Source: an uncultured Lachnospiraceae bacterium (lineage in GTDB: Bacteria; Bacillota; Clostridia; Lachnospirales; Lachnospiraceae). From it: a DNA stretch of 30,785 nt. The notes below the pieces were generated by a model. It was not told the DNA's origin, ran no database searches, and was given only the letters and a program-made list of their open reading frames with translations. Shown here in pieces: positions 7,705 to 17,500 of the stretch. The stretch lies in NCBI GenBank assembly GCA_910578345.1, contig CAJTRA010000027.1, positions 1-30,785 on the forward strand, in the 5' to 3' direction. A program made the translations under genes and the position numbers. Each line of letters opens with the position of its first letter. Positions within the stretch are counted from its first letter, which is position 1.

Positions 7705-8556
7705 TTGAATACGACTAATTTGCTGCAGGATATTCAATTAAACTATAATCAGTATACTAAGACAGAGAAAAAAATAGCAGATTTTGTCATCGGGAACGTG
7801 AACAGGGTATTGTTTATGTCCATCACGGATCTTGCGGAGGCCAGCGGCGTAGCTGACGCAAGTGTGTATCGGTTTTGTAGGAATGTGGGCGCAAAAGGAT
7901 ATCAGGATTTTAAAATGAAATTGTCCTTCAGTGTATCATCGGATGAAACATCTGTGGCAGAAACGGAAAATGTCAAGATAGATTCCCTGGAATATATTTT
8001 GGATAAAATACTGCAGAATCATATCAGTGTGCTAAAAGAAACCAGAATGCTGATCAGTCAGGAGGAACTCAGAAAAGCACTGCAGATGATGGAGGCGGCA
8101 AAAAACATATATTTTTTTGGAATTGGAGATTCCCTGCTGACGGCCAAGGAGGCCAGAAATAAATTTATGAGAATCTGTAATAAAGTAAATTCTATTGATG
8201 ACCCTCATATGCAGGCAATGACTGCTTCCATGGCGGGGGCTGAAGATTTGATCTTTATCATTTCCTATTCGGGAGCAACGAAAGATAATGTATATGTAGC
8301 AGAGATAGCAAAAAAGGCGGGAGCGAAAGTGATAGGCATCACCCATTTTATTAAATCTCCGCTGACAAGCTATACAGATGTTCTTCTGGTCTGCGGATCC
8401 AATGAAGGGCCGCTGGACGGAGGGGCTATGGGAACAAAGTTGAGTCAGCTTTATGTGATTGATGTGCTGTTTCAGGAGTATTATGCCCGCAACAAGCAGA
8501 TATCCGTAGAAAATAATAAGAAAACATCGAGAGCGGTGGTAGATAAGCTGTATTGA
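7705..8556 (+). CDS. RpiR/MurR-family transcriptional regulator of the nan locus
   Basis: This 283-residue regulator has an N-terminal HTH_6 domain (about 1-77, with YTKTEKKIADFVI and the helix region SGVADASVYRF) and a C-terminal SIS sugar-phosphate domain with FFGIGDS and FIISYSGATKD. RpiR-type proteins sense phosphosugars; in sialic acid loci the effector is typically ManNAc-6-P or a related amino-sugar phosphate. I start it at a TTG 9 bases after AAGAAAGGG; an earlier in-frame ATG would lie in front of the terminator hairpin and translate through it. The probable target is the palindrome in the nanE/transporter intergenic region. Expression may depend on read-through from nanA. Confidence 0.9.
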   Translation: MNTTNLLQDIQLNYNQYTKTEKKIADFVIGNVNRVLFMSITDLAEASGVADASVYRFCRNVGAKGYQDFKMKLSFSVSSDETSVAETENVKIDSLEYILDKILQNHISVLKETRMLISQEELRKALQMMEAAKNIYFFGIGDSLLTAKEARNKFMRICNKVNSIDDPHMQAMTASMAGAEDLIFIISYSGATKDNVYVAEIAKKAGAKVIGITHFIKSPLTSYTDVLLVCGSNEGPLDGGAMGTKLSQLYVIDVLFQEYYARNKQISVENNKKTSRAVVDKLY

Positions 8557-8578
8557 AGTATCATCTCAATCGTCGGGT

Positions 8579-8609
8579 CTGCTGTCTGCGCGGCCAGATA
8601 GCAGTTTTT
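8579..8609 (+). terminator. Terminator of the regulator gene
   Basis: A 10-bp stem CTGCTGTCTG/CAGATAGCAG (one G-U pair) with a 6-nt loop precedes TTTTT. It ends the sialic acid locus. Confidence 0.85.
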
Positions 8610-8634
8610 ATCAGATACCATTTCCTTTTTGCTA

Positions 8635-8666
8635 AATCTCTCCTGGAATTATTCAGGGGAGATTTT
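8635..8666 (+). terminator. Second hairpin downstream of the regulator gene
   Basis: AATCTCTCCTG and CAGGGGAGATT pair over 11 bp with one G-U, closing on TTTT. It backs up the preceding terminator. The rest of the gap up to the next gene shows no convincing promoter. Confidence 0.6.
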
Positions 8667-8761
8667 CATATTGCTGTAAATTTTTTCTGTTTTTAGAGAT
8701 TAAATAGAGAAAAGGCTGTTAGCATGAAAATATAGTAAATGACATGGAGGGATGTAGTTTC

Positions 8762-11290
8762 ATGACAGGGAATGAATTTGATAAGATCGGGTATGGACAT
8801 AAGAAAAGATGGCTGGCGGCAGGGATGGCGCTTGTTATGACGGCGGCGGCAGTCTGTGGATGCGGCAGTGGAGCAGGCGGCGGCAGCGCAGCTGACAAAG
8901 AGGGCAGTTCCGATGGAACCGCTACGGACGGAAACAGCCTATCGCCGGAGCAGGGCGGAGACGGCGCGGCCATGGGAAGATATCTGGAGGAGGAAACGAA
9001 GCTGACGGACTATCTGGAAGGGTATCGGAATCATCTGTTCAGGCTTTCAGACGGCAGCCTGGTGATCTCGGAGCCGATGCAGCAGCTTCTGGTATCGAAG
9101 GATAACGGCGTCACGTGGGAGTGGGAAGAGAATGACTGGCTTTCGCCTCTGATACAGGATAACAACTATATTATAAGTATTGATTTCGGGGCGGACGGTA
9201 CGAAGGGCGTCGTCTATACATATATGGATTCGCCGGAAGAGACTGCAGGAGACGGGCAGGAGGACGATACCGGGTCGAACGAAGCTTCGGAGAATGAGCA
9301 GAGAAGCGATGACGAAACGGGTACGGATGAAACAGAAGACGCCCCGGAGGATGACGGGCAGGAAACTTCCGCCAACGACTGGTGGATCACACCGCTGTCT
9401 GCGGCGCTTGTCGTGAGACCGGACGGCACGCAGATTTCCGTGGAATTGCCGGCAGCGGAGGAGGACTATCCGGAGCATATCTGGATCGCGGACAACGGGC
9501 GGGTCTTCCTGGGCACTTTCGGCGGCAATGTGTTGTATGAGGTGAAGGAAGATGGCAGCTGCGACAGTTTCCTGACACTGGATTACAGCCCACAGTATAT
9601 TACTTTTCTGGGAAACCGTATGGTAATAGACGGGTACGAGTTTGAAGGCCTGCTGATTTACGACATGGATGCCAAAGAATATGTTACGGATGAGGTGCTG
9701 GATACTTTCGTGAAGGAGAATTATGCCGACAGGACGTTTAATGGCGGCAGCTGGTGCGACCTGTATTTCTTTCCCGGTGGGGAGGATGTGATCTATCTGG
9801 CGGGGGATAAGGGTGTGCACCGCCATGTGATCGGCGGCGGGGCCATGGAACTGATCATTGACGCCAGCCTGTCCTCTTTCGGCAATCCGGCACAGCATCT
9901 GTTGTCGATGATACCGCTGGAAAATAATGAGTTTATGGCGATCTTTCAGGATGCGCGGTTGGTCCGCTATGTCTATGACCCGACGGTACCGACGGTGCCG
10001 AACGAGACGGTGCGGGCATACAGCCTGACGGACAACAGTCCCCTGCGGCAGGCAATCTCCCGGTATCAGTCGCAGAATCCGGAAGTCTATGTGGAATACG
10101 AGATCGGAATGGAGGAGGGCGGTTCTGTCACAAGGGAGGATGCACTGAAGAAGCTGAATACGCAGATCATGGCGGGAGAGGGACCGGATTTCCTGATCTT
10201 AAATGATATGCCGGTAGACGCTTATATCGAAAAAGGGCTTCTTATGGATGTCGCCCCGCTGATCGACAGCCTGGAAGGCGAAGAGAAGCTGTTTGACAAT
10301 ATTGTAAATGCCTTCCGGAAAGACGGGAAGATCTATACCGTTCCCTGTGACGTGAATCTGCCGATGATCCTTTGCCGGGAGAAGTATCTGACGGATATTC
10401 AGGATCTGGAGGATATCGCGGACGCGGTGGAGAGCCTGCGGGCCGACAATCCGGAGAAGGATCTGTTCCGGGTCTGCTCGGAGAAAGGTATCATGCGGAT
10501 TTTCAGTGTGGCGTATGCGCTGGCATGGAAGACGGAGGACGGCGGCATCGATGCGGAAGCAATCAGGCAGTTCCTGATACAGACGAAGCGGATCTACGAT
10601 GCCCAGATGGACGGACTGCCGCAGGAAACGGTAGAGGAGTACGAGAGCCGCAGCGAGGAGTTTCTGGAATACTATGGGACGGCATACGAGGATGATGAGT
10701 ATTTTGCCTACGGGCTGGATGATATGAACTATACGATGGGATTCCGGCAGTTCCTGGCAGGAACGCTGGGAGGACCTTACAGCTATTCGACCCTTACAAG
10801 CGTGCCGCGGACGAAAGGATTTGAAGACTGCGTGAGCATTCCCATGGACGGAGAGGAGGGCAGTACCTTCTGTGTACATACCCTGGCGGGGATCAGTGCG
10901 GCATCGGAGAACAAGGAACGCGCACAAGGTCTGTTAAAGACGCTGCTGGGGCCGGAGGGAGTTGTGACGGAAGGCTTTTCGGTGAATGAGGCGGCCTTCG
11001 AGGATTCCCTGTACCCGGAAGATTATGAATCGCCGGATGAAGTCTACTCGGATATGGCCTACGTGGAGGAGGACGGTACGGCATATACGTGGCAGACCTA
11101 CTGGTTTACTGAGAGACAGGCGGATGAACTGCGAAACAGGATCAGGTCGGTGAGCAGAGCTTATGTGGAAGACAGCGTGCTGGAGGAGGCAGTCTATAAA
11201 GCCGGGATCGCTTACATGCGCGGCGAGATGAGCGTGGAAGAAGCGGTGGCGGATGTGGAGAAGAGCATGGCGCTCTATCTGGCGGAATAG
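8762..11290 (+). CDS. Large lipoprotein: beta-propeller-like domain fused to an ABC solute-binding domain
   Basis: This 842-residue surface lipoprotein has a signal peptide with lipobox VCGC (Cys34) and a Gly/Ser-rich tether. The N-terminal half (about 85-410) is rich in short beta-strand and DG-turn repeats and carries one sialidase-type Asp-box, SKDNGVTW (112-119), so a beta-propeller is likely. An acidic insertion at about 157-204 interrupts it. From about residue 420 the sequence turns into a family 1 sugar-binding protein (LTDNSPLRQAISRY, then GPDFLILND). Ordinary binding proteins have 400-480 residues. The start was chosen as the ATG 10 bases after GGAGGG; an ATG six codons upstream has no site. 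Two permeases follow. The substrate is unknown. Confidence 0.85.
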   Translation: MTGNEFDKIGYGHKKRWLAAGMALVMTAAAVCGCGSGAGGGSAADKEGSSDGTATDGNSLSPEQGGDGAAMGRYLEEETKLTDYLEGYRNHLFRLSDGSLVISEPMQQLLVSKDNGVTWEWEENDWLSPLIQDNNYIISIDFGADGTKGVVYTYMDSPEETAGDGQEDDTGSNEASENEQRSDDETGTDETEDAPEDDGQETSANDWWITPLSAALVVRPDGTQISVELPAAEEDYPEHIWIADNGRVFLGTFGGNVLYEVKEDGSCDSFLTLDYSPQYITFLGNRMVIDGYEFEGLLIYDMDAKEYVTDEVLDTFVKENYADRTFNGGSWCDLYFFPGGEDVIYLAGDKGVHRHVIGGGAMELIIDASLSSFGNPAQHLLSMIPLENNEFMAIFQDARLVRYVYDPTVPTVPNETVRAYSLTDNSPLRQAISRYQSQNPEVYVEYEIGMEEGGSVTREDALKKLNTQIMAGEGPDFLILNDMPVDAYIEKGLLMDVAPLIDSLEGEEKLFDNIVNAFRKDGKIYTVPCDVNLPMILCREKYLTDIQDLEDIADAVESLRADNPEKDLFRVCSEKGIMRIFSVAYALAWKTEDGGIDAEAIRQFLIQTKRIYDAQMDGLPQETVEEYESRSEEFLEYYGTAYEDDEYFAYGLDDMNYTMGFRQFLAGTLGGPYSYSTLTSVPRTKGFEDCVSIPMDGEEGSTFCVHTLAGISAASENKERAQGLLKTLLGPEGVVTEGFSVNEAAFEDSLYPEDYESPDEVYSDMAYVEEDGTAYTWQTYWFTERQADELRNRIRSVSRAYVEDSVLEEAVYKAGIAYMRGEMSVEEAVADVEKSMALYLAE

Positions 11291-11327
11291 AGGAAAGAGT
11301 GAGATGGAGAAGAAAAGAGGTTAGTGT

Positions 11328-12230
11328 ATGCGTGAGGCAAAGCGTGTGAAAAGGCGGGGGAGCGGCCTGCGGGCGCATAAGGACAGGCGGGCATTTCTGG
11401 TGTTTCTGGCGCCGAGCCTTGTGGGAGTGGCGGTTTTTGTGCTGATGCCGTTTTTGGATGTGTTCGGGCGGTCTTTTAGGACGGTGGTGACAGGGCAGTT
11501 TGTCTGGTTTGAGAATTATAAGACGATTTTTGCCAATCAGGCATTCAGGCTGGCTGTGAAGAATACGTTCCGATTTACGCTGGTCTGTATTCCGCTGCTT
11601 GTGGTGATCGGACTTGCGATTGCCATGCCGGTAAGCAAGTTAAAGAGCATGGGAACGATCAAGTCGCTGTATCTGTTTCCGCTGGCGATGCCCACGGCGA
11701 CGATCGTGATCGTGTGGAAGATGGTTTTCTACAAGCAGGGGTTCCTAAACCTGTTCCTGACAAAGCTTGGGGAGTGGACGGGACTGTGGGGCGAATTGCA
11801 TACGGATTACCTGGGATGCGGCGCCGCCTTCTGGGTTCTGGTCTTCAGTTATATCTGGAAAAATACAGGGTACACGGTAGTGCTCTGGCTGGCGGGAATC
11901 CTGGGAATCCCCAGTGAATATCTGGAGGCGGCCAGAGTGGACGGCGCCTCGGAGCGGCAGTGTTTCTATAAGATCATACTGCCGAACCTGAAAGGGAGCC
12001 TCTACACGATCGTGATCCTCTCGTTCCTGAATTCGTTCAAGATCTACAGAGAGGCGTATCTGGTGGCGGGAGCCTATCCGCAGCAGGACATGTACCTGCT
12101 GCAGCATCTGTTCAACAACTGGTTCGTCAATCTGGATTTCGATAAGATGGCGGCTGCTGCGGTCTGTGTGGGCGGATTTTTGCTTGTGGTGATTATGCTG
12201 CTGCAGAGAATGTGGGACAGCAGGACATAA
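11328..12230 (+). CDS. CUT1 sugar ABC transporter permease (MalF-like), second importer
   Basis: This 300-residue permease has about six membrane spans and the EAA loop EAARVDGASERQCFYKI. AAGAGG stands 7 bases before the ATG. It lies 37 bp after the large binding-protein gene and 21 bp before the next permease, so all three form one operon. No ATPase is encoded beside it. The sequence differs clearly from the sialic acid permeases upstream, so this is not a recent duplication. The substrate is probably an oligosaccharide, but nothing in the sequence names it. Confidence 0.9.
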   Translation: MREAKRVKRRGSGLRAHKDRRAFLVFLAPSLVGVAVFVLMPFLDVFGRSFRTVVTGQFVWFENYKTIFANQAFRLAVKNTFRFTLVCIPLLVVIGLAIAMPVSKLKSMGTIKSLYLFPLAMPTATIVIVWKMVFYKQGFLNLFLTKLGEWTGLWGELHTDYLGCGAAFWVLVFSYIWKNTGYTVVLWLAGILGIPSEYLEAARVDGASERQCFYKIILPNLKGSLYTIVILSFLNSFKIYREAYLVAGAYPQQDMYLLQHLFNNWFVNLDFDKMAAAAVCVGGFLLVVIMLLQRMWDSRT

Positions 12231-12251
12231 AAAAGGATGTGAGACGAAGAG

Positions 12252-13127
12252 ATGGATTTCATAAGATCGAAAATAAGATGGAAGGATCTTAAAAGGGGCA
12301 TTACCGTGTGTCTGCTGTTTGTGCCGACGGTACTGGTGTGTCTGCCGATCCTGCTTCTGGTGACGGGGTCGGTGATGGGGAATGGGGAGCTGCGGCAGTA
12401 TCTGGCGCCGGTGTTTTCGGATTCACTTACCTATATCAGTTGGAAGCTGGTGCCGGATTATCCTACCTTTGAAAGTTATGGGAAATTGCTTTTTATGACG
12501 CCGCAGTTTTTTGTGTTGTTCTGGAATTCCATGAAGATGGTGGGAGGTATCCTGCTTGGCCAATTGGTGATCGGTGTGCCGGCGGCGTGGGCGTTTGCCG
12601 TTTATCAGGTGCGTGGCAGCAGAGTGTTGTTTGCGCTATACGTGGTGTTGATGCTCCTCCCGTTTCAGGTGACGATGTTGTCCAGTTATCTGGTATTAAA
12701 CAGGTTGGGGATGCTTGATACGCAGGCGGCGGTGATCCTGCCGGCAGTGTTCTCAACATTTCCTGTTTTTTTGACGTATGGAGGATTCCGCTGTATTCCG
12801 GTGCAGTTGTTTGAGGCGGCGCGGATCGACGGCGCCGGGGAATGGCGGATCTTCTGGAAGCTGGGTCTGCCGCTTGGCAAGAGCGGGCTTCTGTCAGCGA
12901 TGGTGCTGGGTTTCCTGGAATATTGGAATATGATGGAACAGCCGATGGCTTTTCTGGAGAATAAGGCGTTGTGGCCGCTCTCCCTGTATCTGCCGGAGAT
13001 TACCTGGGCACAGGCGGGATATGCTTTTACGGCGTCCATCCTTACGCTGATCCCGGCGGTGTTCGTGTTTGTCTGGGGGCAGGATTATCTGGAGCAGGGA
13101 ATTATCTTTTCGGGGCTGAAAGAATAG
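12252..13127 (+). CDS. CUT1 sugar ABC transporter permease (MalG-like), second importer
   Basis: This 291-residue permease has about six membrane spans and the EAA loop EAARIDGAGEWRIFWKL, and ends YLEQGIIFSGLKE as MalG-type permeases do. It forms the channel with the preceding permease. A large imperfect inverted repeat lies immediately after it, before the HlyD-like gene. The first periplasmic-side loop is long, as in other CUT1 MalG-type proteins. Confidence 0.9.
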   Translation: MDFIRSKIRWKDLKRGITVCLLFVPTVLVCLPILLLVTGSVMGNGELRQYLAPVFSDSLTYISWKLVPDYPTFESYGKLLFMTPQFFVLFWNSMKMVGGILLGQLVIGVPAAWAFAVYQVRGSRVLFALYVVLMLLPFQVTMLSSYLVLNRLGMLDTQAAVILPAVFSTFPVFLTYGGFRCIPVQLFEAARIDGAGEWRIFWKLGLPLGKSGLLSAMVLGFLEYWNMMEQPMAFLENKALWPLSLYLPEITWAQAGYAFTASILTLIPAVFVFVWGQDYLEQGIIFSGLKE

Positions 13128-13135
13128 CATAAGAA

Positions 13136-13192
13136 GAACATTAAGCAACTCTAAGGCAGCAAAGAACGCAGCCTAAGAGTTACTAAATGTTC
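13136..13192. repeat. 22-bp imperfect inverted repeat between permease and HlyD-like genes
   Basis: Two 22-nt arms match at 19 of 22 positions when one is reversed and complemented (conserved blocks GAACATT, AACTCT and AGGC), around a 13-nt loop. There is no T-tract. It may be an mRNA-processing hairpin, an operator, or the remnant of a small mobile repeat. Confidence 0.6.
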
Positions 13193-13230
13193 CAGAGAAT
13201 AAAAATAGATTGTGGCAGGAGGAGATAACG

Positions 13231-14577
13231 TTGGAGGATAAGAGGAAGAAGAAAATTGTGACAGGATTCCTTGTATTTCTGGCGGCTATGTGGCTGTGTA
13301 CTGTGGTCTCGAAGAGCATCTACGCATCCAGGCTTCCGATTGTTTCGACGGAATCGATTGAGAGTAAATACGTAGAACATATCGTAAATGTGGACGGCAT
13401 TGTCGTGGCGGGAGAGAAGAATCCTGTTACGACACTTAGCGGTCTGCGGGTAGAGAAGCTTATGGTACAGACAGGAGATAAGGTGGAAGAGGGGGATGTG
13501 CTTTTTACCATCGATATGGAGGATCTTGCTTTGATTATGGCGGAAAAACAGAATGCCATCGCCAGGATCCAGACACAGGTGGATACGATTCTGGCCAATG
13601 AAGAGCTTGCCCGGCAGAAGAAAGAACTGGAGGAGCAGCGGGCCAGAGAAGACTATGATGAGCTGGCGCGGCATGAAGATACGCTGGTTGGCCGCGCGGC
13701 GGAAGAATACAGCCAGATCAAGGATGAGATAGGAGAGCAGCGGGAAGGCGCATTTACGGAGGACGGGGAGTATATCAGCGGATCGGTGGACGAGGAGATG
13801 GAAGAGGCGCTGCAGGATGCAGCTTATGCGGAAGCCGATGCCAAATGGCAGCGGGATACGGCGATGAAAGAAGCGGGGAGAAAGGTGGAGGATATTCTTG
13901 CACCGGAGAAGGAAGACGCTTCCCTGGAAGTGAACAGGCTGGAACTTTCAGATTTGGGAGCTGAACTTGCGCTGTATCAGGAGATCAAGAAGGAAAATGG
14001 GGAGATCAAGGCGACCCGGCCAGGCATGGTCACGGATATCTTTGTCACCACAGGAGGCAGGACATCAGATTCGGCAGTCATGCTGCTGGCAGATGATTCC
14101 GTACCCTGTCAGTTTAAGACGACGCTTACGCAGGAGCAGAAGAAATATGTAAGCCTGCATGATACTGTGTCATTGAAACTGGACGGTAGCAGAGAAAAAG
14201 AAGCGACGGTCGATTATCTCGCGGAAAGTGCCCAGACTCCGGGCAGTTATGAAGTCTATATCAATCTGCCGGAGGGAACAGGAGTGCCGGGCATGTCAGG
14301 CACCATGAGCCATGCAGAGACAGGAGAGAAACATGCCTGTTGCGTGACGCCGGCTGCGGTGACTACGGTGGAGGGGAGAAGTCATGTGTATGTTGTGCGG
14401 GAGCGGGAAGGCATTCTGGGCATGGAATATTATGCAGAGCAGGTCAGTGTGCGGATCGCGGACCAGAACGACTATTTTGTCGCCCTGGACAGCGCGCCGC
14501 TTGACAAGGAGGACAGGATCGTCAGTTCTTCTACGAAAGAGATTAAGAATGGCGAGATCGTCAGACTGTCCGAGTAA
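13231..14577 (+). CDS. HlyD/RND-type membrane fusion (adaptor) protein
   Basis: This 448-residue protein has one N-terminal transmembrane helix (about 9-29), then a lipoyl-like half-motif (LRVEKLMVQTGDKVEEGDVL), a long charged coiled coil (about 97-250, heptad-like Glu/Lys/Arg), a returning lipoyl half (ATRPGMVTDIFVTTGG), and a C-terminal beta-barrel region. This is the order seen in periplasmic adaptor proteins; Gram-positives use them beside MacB-type ABC exporters. No ATPase or exporter permease follows: the next gene is convergent. The start is a TTG 7 bases after GGAGGA; an upstream in-frame TTG lacks a site. It may work with the preceding importer, with an exporter elsewhere, or as a surface scaffold. 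Confidence 0.82.
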   Translation: MEDKRKKKIVTGFLVFLAAMWLCTVVSKSIYASRLPIVSTESIESKYVEHIVNVDGIVVAGEKNPVTTLSGLRVEKLMVQTGDKVEEGDVLFTIDMEDLALIMAEKQNAIARIQTQVDTILANEELARQKKELEEQRAREDYDELARHEDTLVGRAAEEYSQIKDEIGEQREGAFTEDGEYISGSVDEEMEEALQDAAYAEADAKWQRDTAMKEAGRKVEDILAPEKEDASLEVNRLELSDLGAELALYQEIKKENGEIKATRPGMVTDIFVTTGGRTSDSAVMLLADDSVPCQFKTTLTQEQKKYVSLHDTVSLKLDGSREKEATVDYLAESAQTPGSYEVYINLPEGTGVPGMSGTMSHAETGEKHACCVTPAAVTTVEGRSHVYVVREREGILGMEYYAEQVSVRIADQNDYFVALDSAPLDKEDRIVSSSTKEIKNGEIVRLSE

Positions 14578-14588
14578 GTAACTTACGC

Positions 14589-17500
14589 CTATAGCTTTCC
14601 GCACAGGTAGGCGTAGGCGTTCAGGATCGTATTCGGCCGTTTGCCTGCGATAAAGTAGTAATCCATCTGTACTTCGCTCTGGGCGAAGAGATAAGTGCCG
14701 TAGGCAGGCAGATCGCAGCAGATCACCGGGCTGTCTGCCGCCAGAACGATGCCATACCCTTTTTCGGAAAGAAGGAAAGGCAGAGCAGGTGCGGAAAGCA
14801 GACTGTCGTGGGACGCAGGATTCCTGTGTGAGATATATCTGGCAGTCTTGCGGATATTCATGCCTTTAGTCTCCCCGGCGCCCATGGCATAAACAGTCTC
14901 GTTTTTGGACCAGTCTGGATAGAGCCAGACTTTCATCTGACCGTCAGGCGCAGATTCCAACTGCCGGCATTCTTTGTTCCGTTCTGCAAAAAGCAGTTTC
15001 TTGTCTCTTGTCATAAAGCGGATGGCGCCGCTTGCCTTGTCTGTCTGCAGAAGCAGTTCGTCCGTCATCAGATCTATGGTACTGCCGGATTCCTTGTACA
15101 TCCAGGTACGTTCCGTCCTGTGAACAGCGATACCGGGATGGAAACGATCAAGGATCTGTCCCCCTTTTGCAAAAGTAACGCGCACGATGGCACTGCCTAC
15201 GGGGCTTAAGCGCAGGACGCCATAGCGGCTGTGAAGATAGAGACCGTCCGGCTGCTTTGCGCTCCAGCGCACGGACAGATCGATCTTGCCATGTCCTGCA
15301 GGGCGCAGGATCTCGGTAGCCGGCATGTCGCCGAATTCCTGACTGGCAGAGCAGGTTCTGGATGCGCTTCCTGATCCGGCAGCTTGCGTGGTCCGGGTTG
15401 AGGTCCCGGAGGAGGCAGCTTGCGGGATCCTGGCGGTGCTATCGGATCTATCGGCTTGCAGTATCTTAGCCGCGTCTTGCATAGCTGCCCCGGCAGTCCT
15501 GGAGCGGGCAGTGCTATCGGGGAGAGTGATACGGTCTGTGCTGCCGGACTGCTTTATGACTGGTTTAGTCAGCACAGATTGCTTCGTTTCCGCAGAGGCA
15601 GAAACGACAGGACGCTGCTGTGGTCTGCTGTGTTTCCGGTCGGCAGCCGCTGTCTCTGGCAGATGATTTTGTACGATGGAAATATTCTTTTTTAGTGGTT
15701 TAGGGGCATGTTCCGGCACGGGATCTGTGATCAGGCCAGTCAGATTTCCGGTGTGGAGCACGCAGAGTTCATGTAAGGCGCGGGTGGCGGCTACATAGAG
15801 CAGTTTGGCGTGGCCGTCTTCCACAGGATAGTCTTCCCGCGTGGGGTCAAGGATCAGGACTGCGTCAAATTCCAATCCTTTGGTATAATCTACCGGCAGC
15901 ACCATGACGCCGTTCCCGAAGACTGCTTTTTCAGGGTCACTTTCGATACCGTCCAGATGGGCGGACAGTTCTTTGGCCGTTCTTGCAGCGCTGGCAAGAT
16001 CGCGGCAGATGACGGCGATGGTATCCCATCCGCTTTTCAGCCAGTCTTTGCAGGTATCGGCGGCCGATTGGATCAGAGACTTCCGATCCGGCAGCAGACT
16101 TGTCTGTACGGCATTGCCGTGGCGGAGGATCGGTTCTACCGGGTAGACGAAGAAGCGTCCGTGTTTCAGGATATGGGTGGCAAAATTGGAGATCTCCACC
16201 GTGTTGCGGTAACTCTTTTTCAGAAGACCGAAAGTGTCGGCGGGGTCGGGCAGCAGCAGGCGGCGCAAGGCCTCCCAGTCGTTTAAGCCGTAGCCAAAGT
16301 GGATATTCTGTGAGACGTCGCCCATGACCGTATAAGTACAGCCGCGGATGCAGAAGTTCAGGGCATAGTAGGCCATCATGCCGAAATCCTGCGCTTCATC
16401 GATGACGATATGGTGCGCCTCACTGATGACTTCGGTCTCTTTGACTCTCTTGTACAGGTAAGCCAGTGCGGCGAGATCGTAAACATCGAAAGCGGTATCC
16501 GGAATGGCGACCCTGGCGCCGTTGGCATTCTGCTTTGTCAGGAAATCGTGGTAAAGCTCGTAGATTGACTTTTTCCAGATCTTAGGGCCGTAATGCCGGC
16601 GGTAGAATTTGAGGATCGCTTTTCTTTCAGGTTCAGAGTATTTGATGCCTTTTCCCAGAAATTCTTCTTTGATCTTATTGCGCAGCCGGTCGTTTAACAT
16701 GTTGATCTTACTCTGGATGGAGACGGTGGAATTCTGTTTCAGATAGCGCTCCACAGCTTCTCCTTCCAGCAGACAGACAAGATCGCGGGGATCGTTTTGC
16801 CCACCAGTGGTGTCGAATACCCCGAATTTGCCATCCTTTAGGCCCTCTACGAACTGTTTGGGATTCAGGTAGACAGACTGACAGGAGATGGAGCGCTCCT
16901 CCAGTCTGCGGCAGTAGTCTTCCAGTGCATGGAACCAGACAGCGCTGCCCTTTAGACTGTCGCCTGTGTTTGAAGTATCTGCGGTACTGCTTGTCCGTTC
17001 GGAAGCAGGGCTATCCGGAAGGGAAGGGTGACTTACACTTCTGACCATGTATTTCTTATCATCCCAGTCTTCGTATAGGAGACGCACGAAGAGCTGTTCC
17101 ATGGTCATCTGGCGCACGCCGTAGACGTCCAGATCCGGCAGGACTCCTGTGATATAGTCAAGCAGGATCCGGTTGCTGCCTACAATATAGAAGTCGTCAG
17201 GACGGAACCGATCCGCGTAGTTGTAGAGAATATAAGAGATCCTGTGCATAGCCACGGTGGTTTTGCCGGAGCCGGCAACCCCTTGTACGATAATATTGTG
17301 GTAGGGGGATTTGCGGATAATCTCATTCTGTTCTTTCTGGATCGTGGCGACGATTTCGCTTAGCACAGCCTGTTTGTTTTTGGCAAGATATTTGGTGAGA
17401 AGATCGTCGTTGGCGATCACTTCGCTGTCGAAATAGTCAAGCAGCTTACCGGATTCGATCTCGTAAGTTCTTTTCAGCTGCAGGTCAATGGCAATCTCAG

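Noticed and set aside
9047..9898. 283-codon open frame on the minus strand inside the large lipoprotein gene
   Set aside because: It is antisense to a well-supported gene, has no ribosome site, and its His/Arg/Val-rich composition is typical of shadow frames.
14584..14615. TACGCCTA/TAGGCGTA inverted repeat at the convergent hlyD-helD ends
   Set aside because: The arms are 8 bp with a 16-nt loop and no T-tract, and one arm lies within the helD coding end; I do not call it a terminator.
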